The notes: generated from the letters alone by a model not told the origin. A stretch of 64,000 nt of DNA from Culex pipiens pallens (GCF_016801865.2 NC_068939.1:46875125-46939124), one strand, 5' to 3'. Positions 23,101 through 36,196 are shown, numbered from the stretch's first letter. Numbers and translations: made by a program.

Positions 23101-24031
23101 CAAATGCATAACGCAAAACTTTGCTAATGTGATCAAATCGATTTGAAACTCCCTTCTCAAATTTAAGACTTTAAAGTATAAATGTATAAACGGATCTCAA
23201 AATTTGATGAAGAATGGTATGGGAAAACATAGTCAGAGCTCCATTAAAAAGAAATAAACAGATTAATATTTTATAAATTTAAATAAAAGTTCATTTGAAA
23301 AAAAAAACACTTTCCACTTGGACTTATAATCCTAAATTTTGTCATGATAAGTAAGTATTTAAATTTTGTTTATAAAGGTTTGGAAGAGATTACCATAATT
23401 ATAACTTTTAGTTTATTTTGGAATACAGGACGGTGTCAAATAGTCTTGTCTCGACATTTTTGACGTTGACGTATATAAACGCATCAATTTTACCAAGGTA
23501 TGATACAACCTGCTTCAACCAAAAGCAGTGTTGCCAGATATATCATGAAAGGCCAGAATTTTGAAGTATCAGTTAGAATAAATATTTTGCTTAGTTTAAA
23601 AATTGGAAAAAGGAATGAAAAATAGGAAGGAATTTATTTATTAAGAAAAGTGTAAATATAACTTCTATTTAATTTTACAAGCTTTTGATTCAATTCATAT
23701 CCTTGCTCTCCTTTCCCATTAGTTATTGTTTAATTTCCATCTGCTAGATTTTTCCAGATTTTTTTTTTTGTTTCTCGACCATCTTTTTTATATGACCTAG
23801 CAACCCTGACCGAATAAATTAAATTTTATTGATTTTCCAGCAAAAATAGAAATGCAAACTTTTGGTATAAATGACATTAACTCATATAAAGCAACTGATA
23901 ATAACGGGCTGTGCATGATTGCTTAAGGTAGATGGAGTTTTTTTCCCTTTTGGGGCAATGATTGTCAAAAAAGTAAATTGAAATGAAATTATAATATAAT
24001 TGATGAGAGTTCGACTGTTGTTATTATTTTG
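20130..24031. other. Non-coding DNA, no gene recognised
   Basis: Bases 20400-21350 have balanced composition with a small CTC-repeat at about 20427 and homopurine patches; they look like unique intergenic DNA. From 21360 to 24020 the sequence is AT-rich with no clear terminal repeats and no recognisable protein. Confidence 0.4.
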
Positions 24032-24519
24032 AGTTTTGATCGGCTACTCAGTCTGGGCATAGTGAAACGCTGTTTATGCTGTGTCCGACGTTTCGGCGCT
24101 GATTGGCGCCTTCTTCGGGGGGAACTATTTATTAATAATTTATTGTTAGAAACACACAGTGGAGGACTTATTACAGAAACCATACATAGCTTGACGTTTC
24201 TTGTTAGCTGCCTTCATAAAATCCATCAAACACTGGTACACTGACTAAAATTAACAAATAATGTGAGATTAATAGATTTACGGACACTGAATTTAACATT
24301 TAAATATCTCACACTGTCGCTATGGTCACAAATTTTGTGGCGGTTCGAGTTACTTTGTTCGCTATGTATGGTTTCTGTAATAAGTCCTCCACTGTGTGTT
24401 TCTAACCATAAATTAATAATTAATAGTTCCCCCTGAAGAAGGCACCAATCAGCGCCGAAACGTAGGACACTGCATAAACAGCGTGTCACTATGCCCAGAC
24501 TGAGTAGCCGATCAAAACT
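24032..24519. mobile_element. 488-bp foldback element with AGTTTTGATCGG ends
   Basis: The outer arms are near-perfect inverted copies for about 160 bp (24032-24190 against 24360-24519). They share CTACTCAGTCTGGGCATAGTG, the TGTTTATGC block, the CGTTTCGGCGCTGATTGG block, and GGAGGACTTATTACAGAAAC. The middle is about 170 bp of non-paired sequence. No unambiguous target duplication is visible, and homology may extend to 24026 and 24525. There is no coding capacity. Confidence 0.8.
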
Positions 24520-26882
24520 TAAAATGAAAATATAATCACTGTATGTAAAACGCTTCTACAAACAACACAAAAAAACCCCGTTTTTTTATTGATACCTTCT
24601 TAAACAAGATTTGAATGTTTTTTCTAAAAAAAAAAAGATGGCCGCCAAATGGCCGATCCGGAATGATACCTATCAGGGCCTTAAGATGACTTGTTAGCAT
24701 TTATGTCTCCGAAATTTATAATTTTATTTATTTGTGCGGATTTCACTAAAATTTATTTTTGTCGACTGGATCGAGTTCAGGAAGCCCAAATCATACCTTG
24801 ACAAAACTGAAGCGTGTACTGACATCATCTTCAAAAATGTCGAGTTGTAGATGAATCGGTCAATCTTGTCAATAAATCTCGATAAACTTGTGTGTTTTAA
24901 ACTAATATGAATGTTCTTTCCAGCGAGAAGCTTTAATCGTGACCACTTCTCAAACAACTGCCTATATCGAATCAACACCAGCTCGCTCCACATAGAACAT
25001 TCAACCTCGCGGCAAGCAGTTCCACCCCGTCAGGATCTCGTCTCGTTAGATGAACCGCCACCAACTGGTTGTCGTTGACTTGAAAAGTAGCGGCGGAAGC
25101 CGCGCGGGGGCGCCCTCTCGATATATGCAAAAAACAATCACGGTTCGTGTCCAAAAGCAATATCGCTGCACTCTCAACGTCTCAACGCTCACGGGCCGCC
25201 GCGGGTCATTAATGTAGACTTCTGGAATGCAACACAGCAGCGAAGGGGGCTGCCGCACAGCGTGCAATCAGTAATGATACATCTTAAACGGATTATGTGT
25301 GCAGGCCGTCGACAATGTTCCGTGTGGGGTGGCAGGTTGGAACAGAGATACTCACCCGTGTGGATCGAATGTTTATTGGAACAATTAATCGCACCGTGAA
25401 GCAGTCGGTCGGGGTAGAATTTAGGTCGATGGTAAGGGTACTACCGCGGTCCTGAACTAATGGGCCATTTGGAACGGTCGCTCGCGCGGGTTACGTGGGT
25501 AAGATCCTTGTGTAGAACGATGACGGTGTTGAAATAGTTGACAGAGTGGACTTAGGTATTCCATCAAGCTGGTTTTCTGGAGCAGAACTTAATCATTGAA
25601 CGACTTAGATTTGACTTCAATTGCGGACTTCAATATCATAGTACCAAATGTAATATTAGGGTTATTGAGTCTGTTCGAGATATTATTATTGGGGGTAAGT
25701 ACGAGTGCACTATTGTAAGTGAATTTTCCAGAGATTCTACAGTGTTCAGCAGTTCTGTCAATCTGTCAATTCTGTCAATTGTTTCTTTTGGAGATTTTAA
25801 CAAACATTTGTTTTGTTTCTACTAGAAACGTCAACAAGATGAATGTACGTTACAATCACTATTTCTGTCAAAGCTACGAGTTCTGAAGTTGTCAGTGATG
25901 GCTAACGGATCTCGTTTGGTGAATTTGCAAACCATTTCTTGCTCAGAACTCAACGCAAACAAATTACAACTATTTTGCGCATATTCAATTACTCCATTGC
26001 ACAACCCCGAACCGCAACCAAGCAAAACATTGTAATAGATTTGTTGACTGTACAATATTTCCTCCTCCAGCAACCTTAACCACATGTACTCAACCCTTAA
26101 AGAACTAGAAGAGCGTGAGCATTTGACAACCGGTAAGCTCCCCCCCCCTCTTCCCACCAAACCCAGTGTGAAGGTGTTCGATGTCACGATTTCCTATTAT
26201 TTTATTACTGTCTACGCCGTGGAGCGCGCAAGTTCTGGCCGGGGGTTCTACCCCCGTCAAGTCGCTGCTGCTGCCGTTTGCAACCTTTGCCGATTCTGGA
26301 ACTCGCTGACATAAGAGCGGGGGGCACACTCTGTGTATGCCTTCAAATGTCAAACCTGGGGCGCGAAACTTTGCGATTTCAATGGGTTGAGTCCCCCCTG
26401 TTTGATCGCGAGGTCCTCGAAAAACTGGTTTCGATTTGGTGCGCGCGGTGTGCATTTCGAGCAGAGTCAATAGTAGCCGCTAGAGCGGTCGGAATGCTAT
26501 TTGAACTATTTCCAGAGGTTCTGAGGGGTGAACTATTCCAAGTAGTGGGTCTTGAAGGTTGCCGGTGGTCAATACAATGGGTGACCCGTGACGGTGATCG
26601 GTGCGGCCTTGCGAAACAATGAGTGGACTTTATGGAAAACATGGTTTTCAGCAATTCTTAGAATTTGTTTATCTAGAGTTGCAATCATTCCAACACCATA
26701 AATAAATTCTGAATTTTGGTTCAATGAGTACTGATTGCTTACTTAGTATTGATGAAATCATCAAGGTCATCGATTCTAAACCTTTTTCTAGACTTCTGGT
26801 TGAATACGATTACAACCAGCCAACGACTGATCAAATGCTTCATGAATTGTTTGCCCTAAAATTGACACATCAGAAACCTCTG
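24520..26882. other. Non-coding DNA, GC-richer between 24960 and 26640
   Basis: The block 24960-25550 and 25830-26640 is more GC-rich and has several overlapping open frames of about 60-120 codons, none with recognisable domains. It may be unique intergenic sequence or a decayed element. I annotate no gene. Confidence 0.4.
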
Positions 26883-27051
26883 CACGGAGAAAAATCAGTC
26901 CCAAAAATCGTGAACAAATATTCATGAAATTCTAACCACGAACGAAGTGTTCAAATTACATGGTACGTACCATTCAATTTGAACACTTGTTTCGTGGTTC
27001 CGAATTTCATGAACATTTTTTCATTATTTTGGGAGCTAATTTTTTTCCGTG
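26883..27051. mobile_element. 169-bp near-perfect palindromic MITE
   Basis: The ends are CACGGAGAAAAAT and its inverted counterpart ATTTTTTTCCGTG. The arms pair almost along their whole length, including AATTTCATGAA, ACCACGAA and GTGTTCAAATT blocks, and meet at a perfect GGTACGTACC centre near 26965. The element would fold into one long hairpin. No clear target duplication is seen. It shares CAC..GAAAAA-type ends with several other elements in the window. Confidence 0.8.
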
Positions 27052-28029
27052 TACATTCATAAAGCTTGTTCAAATATTATCTTCCAGACAAATAGAAACC
27101 TGCCTACATGGGTCTTCACTGGCAAACGCTAACCCTCTCGGGACATCAACAAAAGTGGAGACCGTCGACCAGTTCAGCTTCACAGCTCCTAACGGTTCAA
27201 CGGAGTCTTACAAAAATCAACTTTTCTTTCAGCTTTTCGTCCAAAAACCTCCTCAAGCTCCTCCAAAAAAACAAGCATTCAACTCTCCACCCAATCCAAT
27301 TAGCAATTTCACGCCACGCGCGACTTTCAGTGGTTTCGGAAAAAACAGCTCGCAAAGATGCCACTTTTGGGGCCAGCTTCAAAGAGGAAGAAAAACCTGT
27401 CCAAATCTCGTGTGGCGTGCGCAGCGCGGAAAGTAGGTTTCTGTATCGGTGGCGATGGCCATTTCTGCAGGCCATTGCAGTTTCGCTGCAGCCTTTGAGG
27501 GGGCTGAAAGAAAAGCTCGAAACCGACCGGCAGATCTAGATTCCTTTTTTGGAGAAGACACGCTGGTTGGGTGATGGCTGCCGCTGGTGAGCACTAGGAA
27601 TGGTTCCGGCGCGGCGCGGTGTGATTTTCTTGGGAAAATGGAGATGACATCCAAGAGATGAAACGCTGATGTTTGTCTAAGGGGGCAGGGAAGGTTGGAA
27701 GAGTTTGGAATGTCATTTTTTGTAACATTTTCTTGGTTGAGCAACTGTTGTAGCATGTTTTGAATGCTGTCGTTACTTTCAATTATAAGTGTCTACAAGC
27801 CAGTTCCTGTTACGTGCAATCAAGCTCATATGTGGAATTTGGGCTCAGAAGGCCCACTGGAACAAGCCACTGAATACCCGCCAAAAAATCATTTTTGTTT
27901 CATTCTAACAGCAGACTTGTAATGATACAACAATGAAAAAATGGTATGAAATGAAAAGTACAAAAAGTGAAACAAATTGAAAATTTAGATTTAGATTCAT
28001 ATTGTATTCGTTGACCAATTTACATTTCA
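27052..28029. other. Non-coding DNA
   Basis: Bases 27100-27700 are GC-balanced with open frames of about 90-160 codons on both strands and no recognisable family. The rest is AT-rich. No gene is called. Confidence 0.4.
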
Positions 28030-28475
28030 AGTCAGCTGTTCGATTTTTTGAAGAAACCAGCATCGATTAAAAAAAATCATAACTCGTTCAACTATTTTTT
28101 GCATAACCCGAAAATTTCTGAAAAGTTGACTTTTGATGTCCCCTAAAACATATTAAAAAATCAAAAAAAAAATAGTGTTTTTTTGCAAATCTAGTTTTAG
28201 TGACAAAAAGTTGAATAAAAAATCACAAAATTATTTTTTACCGTGTTTCATTTTTTTCAGTGTAGTCCATATCCATACCTACAACTTTGCCGAAGACACC
28301 AAATCGATCAAAAAATTCCAGCTGCCAAATTTGTATGGAATATTACATGGGCAAACTAATGATGCAAAAAGGCTCCTTTAGGTATATCAAAGTTTTAGCC
28401 GGATTGAAAAAATACAAAAATTAAAATTCTTAAAAAAAGACCGATTTCGTAGAGAATTGCTCAAGTATTTGCCCA
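28030..28475 (-). repeat. Dispersed repeat family, copy B
   Basis: Inverted relative to the copy at 9678-10566. It has AAATTTCTGAAAAGTTGAC, CAAGTTTTAGTGACAAAAAG-like, CTACAACTTTGCCGAAGAC and AATTTGTATGGA blocks in the same internal order, ending at GAGAATTGCTC near 28461. No coding capacity is seen. Confidence 0.65.
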
Positions 28476-29557
28476 GATTGGTCATAAGATTTTTATTTTA
28501 AAAAGTTATTGAGATATGATACAAAATGTTCATAACCTTTATTTGGAGAAGAGTTGAATTCATATTGATAACATATTGGTTGACTACTGAGAAGTTGGTC
28601 AAATATAGCATACAGAAGGCTGCATTATTTTTTAAGGCAAACTTAAAATGTGTTTTGGTAAAGTACATGTTTTTAGAAATTTTAAAGAAAAAATAAATTA
28701 ATTTAAAGTTAAACTGATAACACTTAACAGTTTTGTATAAAATTCATTAGTTGTATTTCGCACAAATAAATCGATTGATCCTGCCTTCAATTTTAATTGA
28801 AGCATGAGTCGAAGTTTTTATACTTAAAAATCAAATGAAATTATTGGATTAAGTCTATCAAATACACTTAGAAAATATAATAAAAATAAATCTATCTGCT
28901 TTTAGTGGAAAAATGTCTAACATATGCTGTTCGTTTTCCGATTTCCTTTTTTTAAAAGAGAAATTCAAGGCTCTTTGAATCTGTTGATATAATTAAATTC
29001 AACAACAGATTCGTAATTATTATTAACTGACTTTTCAAACTTCTCAACATTTAAGAACTATTTTTTGTTTTTCCATTTTGTTTGTTAATAATTTGTAATT
29101 TTCATTTTGTAAAAAGTAAGATCTGTCATGAATCACAAAAACTAATAATATTTTTTTTGGTATTATGAAATTTTCGTTACTCGTTACTTTTCGAATAACT
29201 TGTGAAATTATCAAACTAAAATCATTTTTCTTATGCTCGTGAACAAGGCTTAAAAATTGGTTTACAGTCATAAAAAAGCAAAAATTTATCAGTTAATTTA
29301 AAATAATTTCAGCAGTTACTCTGCTTATGAGATCAACATAAATATCATAATTCAAAAAAATAACTGTTTTTGAAATTTTGATTATCAGAATTTCTTAGGA
29401 TTTATCTTTTCTATCGTTTTTGAAATAAACTTTATAAATTTAAGTAGGTATTGAACATAATTCCATACCTTAAATACATGTTGTTTCTTGAAAACATAAA
29501 TATATCTATTTAGAAATAATAAAATTACCTGAATATTTAAGGGTTAAAACTGCACTA
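28476..29557. other. AT-rich non-coding DNA
   Basis: No gene, repeat boundary or regulatory signal could be recognised in this low-complexity stretch. Confidence 0.4.
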
Positions 29558-30005
29558 CCCGAGCAGACGGAAATAACGCGGGAATAACATTTTTTTGATA
29601 TTGGAAAATAATAGGCCAATAACATTTAATGTTATTTATAACAAGATTTGTTATTCGCCGTTATGATTTTTTTGTTATTGAATTGTTATTGTAATAACAG
29701 ACTAATAACATTTTTAGTTATTCTTCGAACAAATCTTTGTTATTATTTTTTGTTATTTTAACAACTAATCCGATCATCCTAATAACAATTGGAGTTATTC
29801 TTCCATAACAAAAATTGTTATTTCAAAGTTGTTTTGGCTTTCAAACAATATCAGATCAATAACAAATTTTGTTATGATAACATAAACTGTTATTGAACTC
29901 TTATGCATAAATGGATTTTGCAAGAATATTCCATAACACTTTCTGTTATTTTAACAGTATTTGTTATTGAAATGGCATGAATTTAGTTATTACCGTCTGT
30001 TCGGG
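29558..30005. mobile_element. 448-bp MITE with CCCGAGCAGACGG ends, TA target site
   Basis: The left end CCCGAGCAGACGGAAATAAC pairs with GTTATTACCGTCTGTTCGGG at the right, with TA just outside each end. The interior is packed with AATAAC / GTTATT motifs in both orientations. It is the compact relative of the split element at 13160-20129, which lets the ends of that larger element be recognised. Confidence 0.8.
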
Positions 30006-30653
30006 TACATCCAGAAATGATATGTTCCTGTACACAAGAAATTTTCTGACAAATTAAAAATAATCCTTGCACATTAATTGATTAGTTCAATATATTGTTT
30101 TTAATGTTTATGTGGTTTAATTTGCATTTTATTGCCAATAGATTTTAATCATTATTTAAAGTCCTGCCTTTTAATGCAAATTGTGTATTAAATTGTCTTA
30201 TTTGACTAAATTACACAAGAGGACTAAAAATTGCTTCGCAATTGCTGATCATTGAAATTTGTACACAAATTTAAGCTGTTCATTTGATGTTCAATGTCAC
30301 GAAGTAATTGTTTTGTAAAATGTTCGAGTTAAAATATTTATAATTTAAAATAACTAAGAAAAAGAACTTAAAACAATTATCATCTTTGAAAAATGTATTA
30401 TCGTAAAAGTTATATTTACCATAATTTTTATTAAAACAAAATTTAAAAAGAGCACTTAGCTAGCAAAATAAAAACTTGAAAACATGAACCCTCCCAGTAA
30501 AGGCTTATGAACTGATCTCAGTTGGAAGGTTTTCCAAGTCTCTGAACTGCAAATGTAACATCCTGGAGCAGAACTGTTTAATTCTAATAAACACTAATTG
30601 AATTGAAAATGAAATAAAATTGAATTTAATCTTTTCTGATATTGGAGACAGTA
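30006..30653. other. AT-rich non-coding DNA
   Basis: No gene or repeat boundary is recognised. Confidence 0.4.
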
Positions 30654-31292
30654 CAGTCATCCCACATATTCGGAACACCCACAAATTCGGAACAATTTTG
30701 TGATAATTTGTCAATGCCAAATGCATCTTTTCTATCGACCCTACTATTTTTAAGACCTTTATTTGGACATTCTCTTGCTATTTCACTAGTAAAAGTAGTA
30801 CTTTTTAAACAAAAACTGCTTTTCAAGACTATTTTATTCGGAGCAGCAAAACACTGTCTCCAAATTGCCTGTTCCATAATTGTGGGATGTTATTGTGCCT
30901 CCCACAATTGTGGAACACCTGAATTTAACTGATATTTTCACAAATAAAATTATCAGACCATTCATAGAACATTACTAAGCTTGAGTTTCATTGGTTTCAG
31001 TGTATGAAGACATTATTTTGTAAAAAAATATGTTCTCCTGAAGAGAATCAAAGTTTGTTTACATCCGTAAGAAAAAAGTGTTTCGAATTTGTGGATTTCA
31101 AGGGTCAAAGTTTTTCTTCAAAAGCTGGATATAAAAGTTAAAATTTGCAGTTGTTCGATACAGCATTCGAAAGATCGCAAGAAAAGCTTTCAAATGAAGG
31201 TAAAAGCGAATCATTAAGTTCACTTATCGATTTGCTATGATTTTTTGAACATTGGCCGATCTGTAAACTGTTCCGAATATGAGGGATGACTG
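30654..31292. mobile_element. 639-bp TIR element, TA target site (mariner-like MITE)
   Basis: The ends CAGTCATCCCACATATTCGG and CCGAATATGAGGGATGACTG are inverted copies with one or two mismatches, flanked by TA on both sides (30652-30653 and 31293-31294). The interior repeats the motif CACAATTGTGGAACACC / CACAAATTCGGAAC, related to the terminus, around 30673-30695 and 30880-30920. It has no transposase. The TA duplication and CAG start fit a Tc1/mariner-type non-autonomous element. Confidence 0.8.
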
Positions 31293-33478
31293 TAAATGAC
31301 TTTCAATTATTTCGTAACAAATCTGCCAAAAAGTGTTAACAACAAACGAAAATCCAGCCATCTTAATGCGATCGTGCCCTAATCATTAGCTAATTCACCG
31401 TCCCAATCCTGCAAACCTACCCTCTAATAGCTGTCCACGGCAAACGCCTTTTTAATTAATTTTCGGACCCCCGTCCATCATCACCATAATCTGTCCTATA
31501 AGCAGAAATCAATCCAACGGCCCAGGTTACATAACCCTAGAGGTCTCTCTCTCTCAGTCCAAACATAGCATTAGGACCCCCCTCGGCCGATGATGATGAT
31601 CAACTGCCAAACTCACGTCAAGTGACACTCGCATCGCAGATTGGATCGATCTTGATGCCGCGGGGTTGTTATTTCTTGAAAGTCATCGAATTACGATGGT
31701 CATTAGACGCCGGGGTACTCGGGGTGACGGCTGCGGGTAGGTTTCAGTGTATTTTCAAATTTGTGACTAATGATCGGGTAATGATGTGCGATTTCGGTGT
31801 GCGTGTGGTGAAACACGTGCGATTAAGCGGGGGGAGGTTTTAAGTAGTTAATGTTAACTTGAAAGGGGGCAAGCCTGATAAGTTTAGGCTTACGTTTGTA
31901 AATTTGATGTGGCAAACAAGTTAAACAAAAAAAGCGAATATCGGCCTTTCCCAAAGCATCTTTCAACCAAGTTTTCTTGCAACTGCAATTAACTGCTACT
32001 TAAATGCAAAAAGTCGCGACCAACACAAAAAACTAGAACACCCACCACCCACCGTCCCAGGTGAAACTCGGGTTCCCAGAAGAAGAGGAAAAAAACCGGC
32101 TCTCACACACGCCAACCACGTGTGATTGTTATCGGGCTCGATTTCGCACCCCACATTTCACCCACACTATCGCACAACATAGTTTTCCAACATAAACCAC
32201 CTTCTTGGCCCGGGCAGGGTGGTACCACAGTTGCGACAGTGTGCAACGCGAATTAGAAACGTGTGATTATAATGTACCTTAGCACAGACAAAAAGATGTA
32301 AGACTTGTTTTGAAAACATTAAGAAATATGTTATCTTAGAAAGCATTTTTTTTGTTCAGGAAATCCTAAATAAAAATTGAAGTTCAGAATTCCAAATCTG
32401 TTACTCTATGCTCCACACCACAAGTTAGATATCGAGGGGGTCCACCTTGGTGCTTCTGACTGAACCCATTATTACCAGTCGCGCACTCAGTGCCATACTG
32501 CACCAAATCGACTAGTCAGTCCTACCAACCAACAAAAAAACCGGTACAAAAAAAACGAATTAAATAATCGCTGCTACCACCTTAAGCGCAGTGACTAGGA
32601 AAAACTACCTGCAAATGTAGTGCCACCCACTCGCGGAGCGAAATCTGCGTGAAAATTTTCTGCAACCACCGTTTCTTGCCTCTCTTTTTTTTCGTTCACA
32701 AGACCCTTGGCGCAAAAAGCCCTAAATCAGCCCTCTAACCTAACCAGGTGCAAAAAGCAGGCGACGGCGGTGTTGGGCTGTCTCGCGGTGATCCCATTGA
32801 ACTGCAGTGCTGCCAGTGAGAATGACAACTAAATAGGTTATGTAATGTGGTGGTGGTGTTGCACCTGAACCCGGCTGGGAAATTAGGATGGCAGGGTGGC
32901 AACTTTTTGCTTTTAATAATTTTGTGGTGGCAACTTAATTTTGTTTTTGATTATTTAAATAAAAATTTAAATGAAAACAAATAGAGCGACTTTTTGAGAT
33001 TGAAAAAAATACATTCTTATTTTCATGACAATCGTCAACAACAGCTTTGATGAACTTGAATGAAATTTTATTAGGTAATTTTTAAAGAAAAAAAAAGAGT
33101 AATAAATAAGGCTAGTAACACATGATGGGTAAACCTTTGTTTCCCAGATTGCTATTATGGTAAAGTTTTGTCTGTTACAGATACAAGTCAAAAATTTCAT
33201 AATTTTCAAAATAAAAAATAACTCTGGTTGTGAAAACAAGATTTGGTTTAAATATTCCAATCAATTACCAACCAATTATATATTATTCAAAAACTTTTGT
33301 GAAAGGTTTTTGTGAAGGTTTTGTAGAAAGGGAATGAACAAATGTTTGTATTGGCCTAATTTGATTTCCTTGATGACCTCTCCACAGATATATGTGAAGA
33401 CAATTTTTATTTAAGAAAATATGGAAACTCCAAAAAATAGGTAAATCTTGGAACTAGTTCGATTAATGTCAAAATTAA
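31293..33478. other. Unique-looking intergenic DNA
   Basis: Bases 31330-32900 are of balanced composition with few repeats, contrasting with the repeat-dense flanks. Short CT and GAT runs occur at about 31545 and 31590. I see no exon with convincing splice sites. After 32900 it is AT-rich. Confidence 0.4.
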
Positions 33479-33858
33479 CCCTCTACAACCTAACCCCGCC
33501 TTTAGACGGGCTTCGATCTAAAAAATCGCCAAAAATCAATTTTCCAACCGATTTTTGATCTTCGAAAAGCATTGTAAAGAAGAACCATTAAAATTTTAGA
33601 AAATTTCATAAGTGGCTGTTAAAACGTGAAAAGATTAGATAGGCAAAATGTAATTATATTAGGTGGTAGAATAGGCTAAAAACTTCCAAAAACAAACATA
33701 AACTAAACAAGATAAAAAAAATTAAAATACTAAAAATAAGACAAGAAAAACATAAAACAAGAGAAGTTAAGTTTTTTGCACAAGAAAAGTGGCTCAAAAT
33801 TACCTCCTAAATAAAGGAAAAATAAAAATGTTGGAAAAAAAATTTGGGCAGTAGAGGG
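33479..33858. mobile_element. Short repeat with CCCTCTAC / GTAGAGGG ends
   Basis: It begins CCCTCTACAACCTAACCCCG after TTAA (33475-33478) and ends in GTAGAGGG followed by CTAA. The start is followed by GCCTTTAGACGGGC. The terminal inverted repeat is 8 bp, and the possible TTAA duplication is imperfect on the right. It is probably a degenerate MITE. Confidence 0.5.
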
Positions 33859-35454
33859 CTAAAATTTAACATTTGTTAGAGCCCTGTAAATAAATGGCCG
33901 AAATGTTTTTTTTTGTTTTCGGCAGGTAAATATTAATATGTGATTTTAATTTAAAAACTCTTTTAGCATTATAAAATTCCATGAAAATCCGTACCAAATT
34001 GCGTCAGCATAAATTCCGTGCAATTGGTCAAAAATTCGTACACTACGAGAAAATCCATGCAGGTCATGGATATGGCCTTTTTGAAATGGTTTTTTTTTCA
34101 ATAAAAAAAATATTGTTAAATAACAAACAAAAGAAAAGGCATCAAATCTCAAACAAATTTTAATGAAATGAGTTTTCATGTTTTGGTTAATCTCATTTTG
34201 TTTGATTTCTTATAATTCAATTGCTCTCTTAAATAAAGCATAAGTTCTTTATTCAATATTTCCTGTTTTTCCAAAATTTCATTTCAATAAACTCCGAAAT
34301 GCAGATCTGTTTAAAGCACAGGAATAACGTTTTGGAGTTGATAGTAAATTTCTCAAAGCAAGAGAATATTTGTGTGTCTTTTTGTAAATATAAATTGGTT
34401 ATTTATAATATATATTTTAAAAGATTGCAAAATGTTCCTTTTTTGAATACAACGACAAAGTACAGAATTAAAAGCTATTTGTTTTCGAAACATGAGATGC
34501 GTATTTTTCTTCAGATACTTTAATTTCTGCATTTTTTTATTTCAATTTTTTTGTCAGTTACTTTATTAGTAATAATTCAAAAATCTTTAGATAAAAATTT
34601 TTCTTGTTGAAAACTGTGCTTCTTTTGTTAAATATATGTATTAAAATGTTGACAAAAAAGCCTTTAGGCAAATATTTATTTAACTTCGTTATATACTGCA
34701 TGGAATATAAACAAGACAAATTTCATGAAATTGTGAAATTCACCAGAATTTGCATAATGTTCAAAAGGGGGAAAACACTGGAAGTTACAATTCAACAGCT
34801 TTTAAGCAAATATTTGTTCATTTTTGTTAAAAAAAATGGTGAGCAAAATATGATATAACCAAAAATATATTGAAACATTGAATTAAAAATCCTGCTTCTG
34901 AAACCATGCAAAGCCTACTTGTTGATTATCCAAATAAGCTCTAAAAAAGTACTATGAAGATATTTTTTGACGAGACCTGATATTTTTTGAAACTTGATAT
35001 TTCAATGTTATTTTAATTGTGCTTATGGCCAATTTTAAATTTCATTTGAAGTGTTTAGTTTCCGTTTTTTTGTTAAATTTTATGCTCATCTGTACCTTTT
35101 CCAAAACCAAGAGACATACATTTTTAAATTAATATGTCAACGACCTCATCAAAAAAGTTCTCATCTATATAAGTTGGTGATACTTAATAGACAGGAGCTG
35201 ACCATGATCTGCTGCTAAGATTGAAATTATTTTCAATGAATTGTTCGTTTTTAAAATGTTCTGAATAGTGTAGCTTTTAAACATGCTTTCATCACAATTG
35301 CTTTTTGTCACATTCAAAACTTCAGCTTTGATTTTTTTAAACTTCAGCAAACATTTTTTTCCCCATTCATCACAATCTCACCACGATCATCACTCTTGCT
35401 CACTTGTTCACAATTCCCACCCAGTTTGAATCACACATTATCCCACGTTAGTCT
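33859..35454. other. AT-rich DNA, probably intron of the minus-strand gene at 35461
   Basis: No exon is recognised. If the splice donor at 35460 is real, this stretch lies within the first intron of that gene. No acceptor followed by a plausible secreted-protein frame could be identified. Confidence 0.35.
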
Positions 35455-35460
35455 GCTCAC
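35455..35460 (-). other. Splice donor of the secreted-protein exon
   Basis: GTGAGC follows CTACAG directly on the minus strand, matching the AG|GTRAG donor consensus at the point where the reading frame loses protein-like character. Confidence 0.6.
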
Positions 35461-35620
35461 CTGTAGGAGAGATTCGCCGGGACGACGTCACCGACGGGGC
35501 CAGCGGTGGCTGACCCACTCGCACTGCATCAACCTGGAACGCGGCCATGGCCACCATCACTACGACGGCCCCAAGTGCCCTCATCTTTGCACTATTTCGC
35601 CAGTCTATGGCCACCATCAT
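35461..35620 (-). CDS. First coding exon of a predicted secreted protein (partial gene)
   Basis: The minus-strand frame starts at ATG 35620 (context GAAACATGATG) with further in-frame ATGs at 35617 and 35584. From the last of these it encodes MRALGAVVVMVAMAAFQVDA, a textbook signal peptide, followed by VRVGQPPLAPSVTSSRRISP. The frame runs straight into CTACAG|GTGAGC at 35461/35460, a consensus splice donor, after 53 full codons plus one base (phase 1). A TATA plus initiator promoter lies about 580 bp upstream on the same strand. The mature part seen is only about 20 residues and I do not recognise the family; short neuropeptide precursors, cuticle proteins and peritrophins are all possible. 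Downstream exons are not identified in the window, so the gene is partial. The first ATG is preferred by scanning; 35584 is the alternative. Confidence 0.6.
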
Positions 35621-36196
35621 GTTTCCTGCGTAGCGTTGTGCTTCCTCAGAAATCACACTTGATCACAAACCAAGATCCCGAGGAGATCACTTCTGAACTC
35701 ACTACCGTAACACTCGCACTTGAAACCTCGAAAAAAATCTTCAACGACCTTCCGCCGTTACACACCGCGACAATCCACTGGGACGGAATATCCACGCAAC
35801 AACGCAACACTGCTCCGGAGGTTGGACAATCCACGCGTAACCACGAACCACCACGAGTTGTTACCCCTCGGAAGGTACCAAAGGCAATGAACAGCGACCC
35901 GCTAGTCCGGCTTGGATCAAGCTCTCGTACTCCGCTCGAACCACACGGGTAAGAGGTGGGGAGACCTCGGCGAACGACTCGCAACTTGGAGTCGTCCAAG
36001 TCCAAGTTAGTCAAAGTCGCAATTTCTTCGCCGCTGCAAGCGCATTCCTTGCAGAACTTTCAGAAAAAAACGCCGGGACTCCTGGATCAATTCGGGAATT
36101 CCTGGACCTTCGGGGACACCTCGGTGACCACAACCACAGAATCGGTAACGGGCGACGACACTCACACGCGATCCACCGTGCCTCTGTGCTCAGACT
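35621..36196 (-). other. Predicted 5' leader of the secreted-protein gene
   Basis: About 576 nt lie between the initiator at 36196 and the first in-frame ATG. A short upstream frame starts at 36045 and ends after 12 codons, which could dampen translation. GC-rich blocks alternate with GTG-rich stretches. A leader intron cannot be excluded. Confidence 0.5.
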
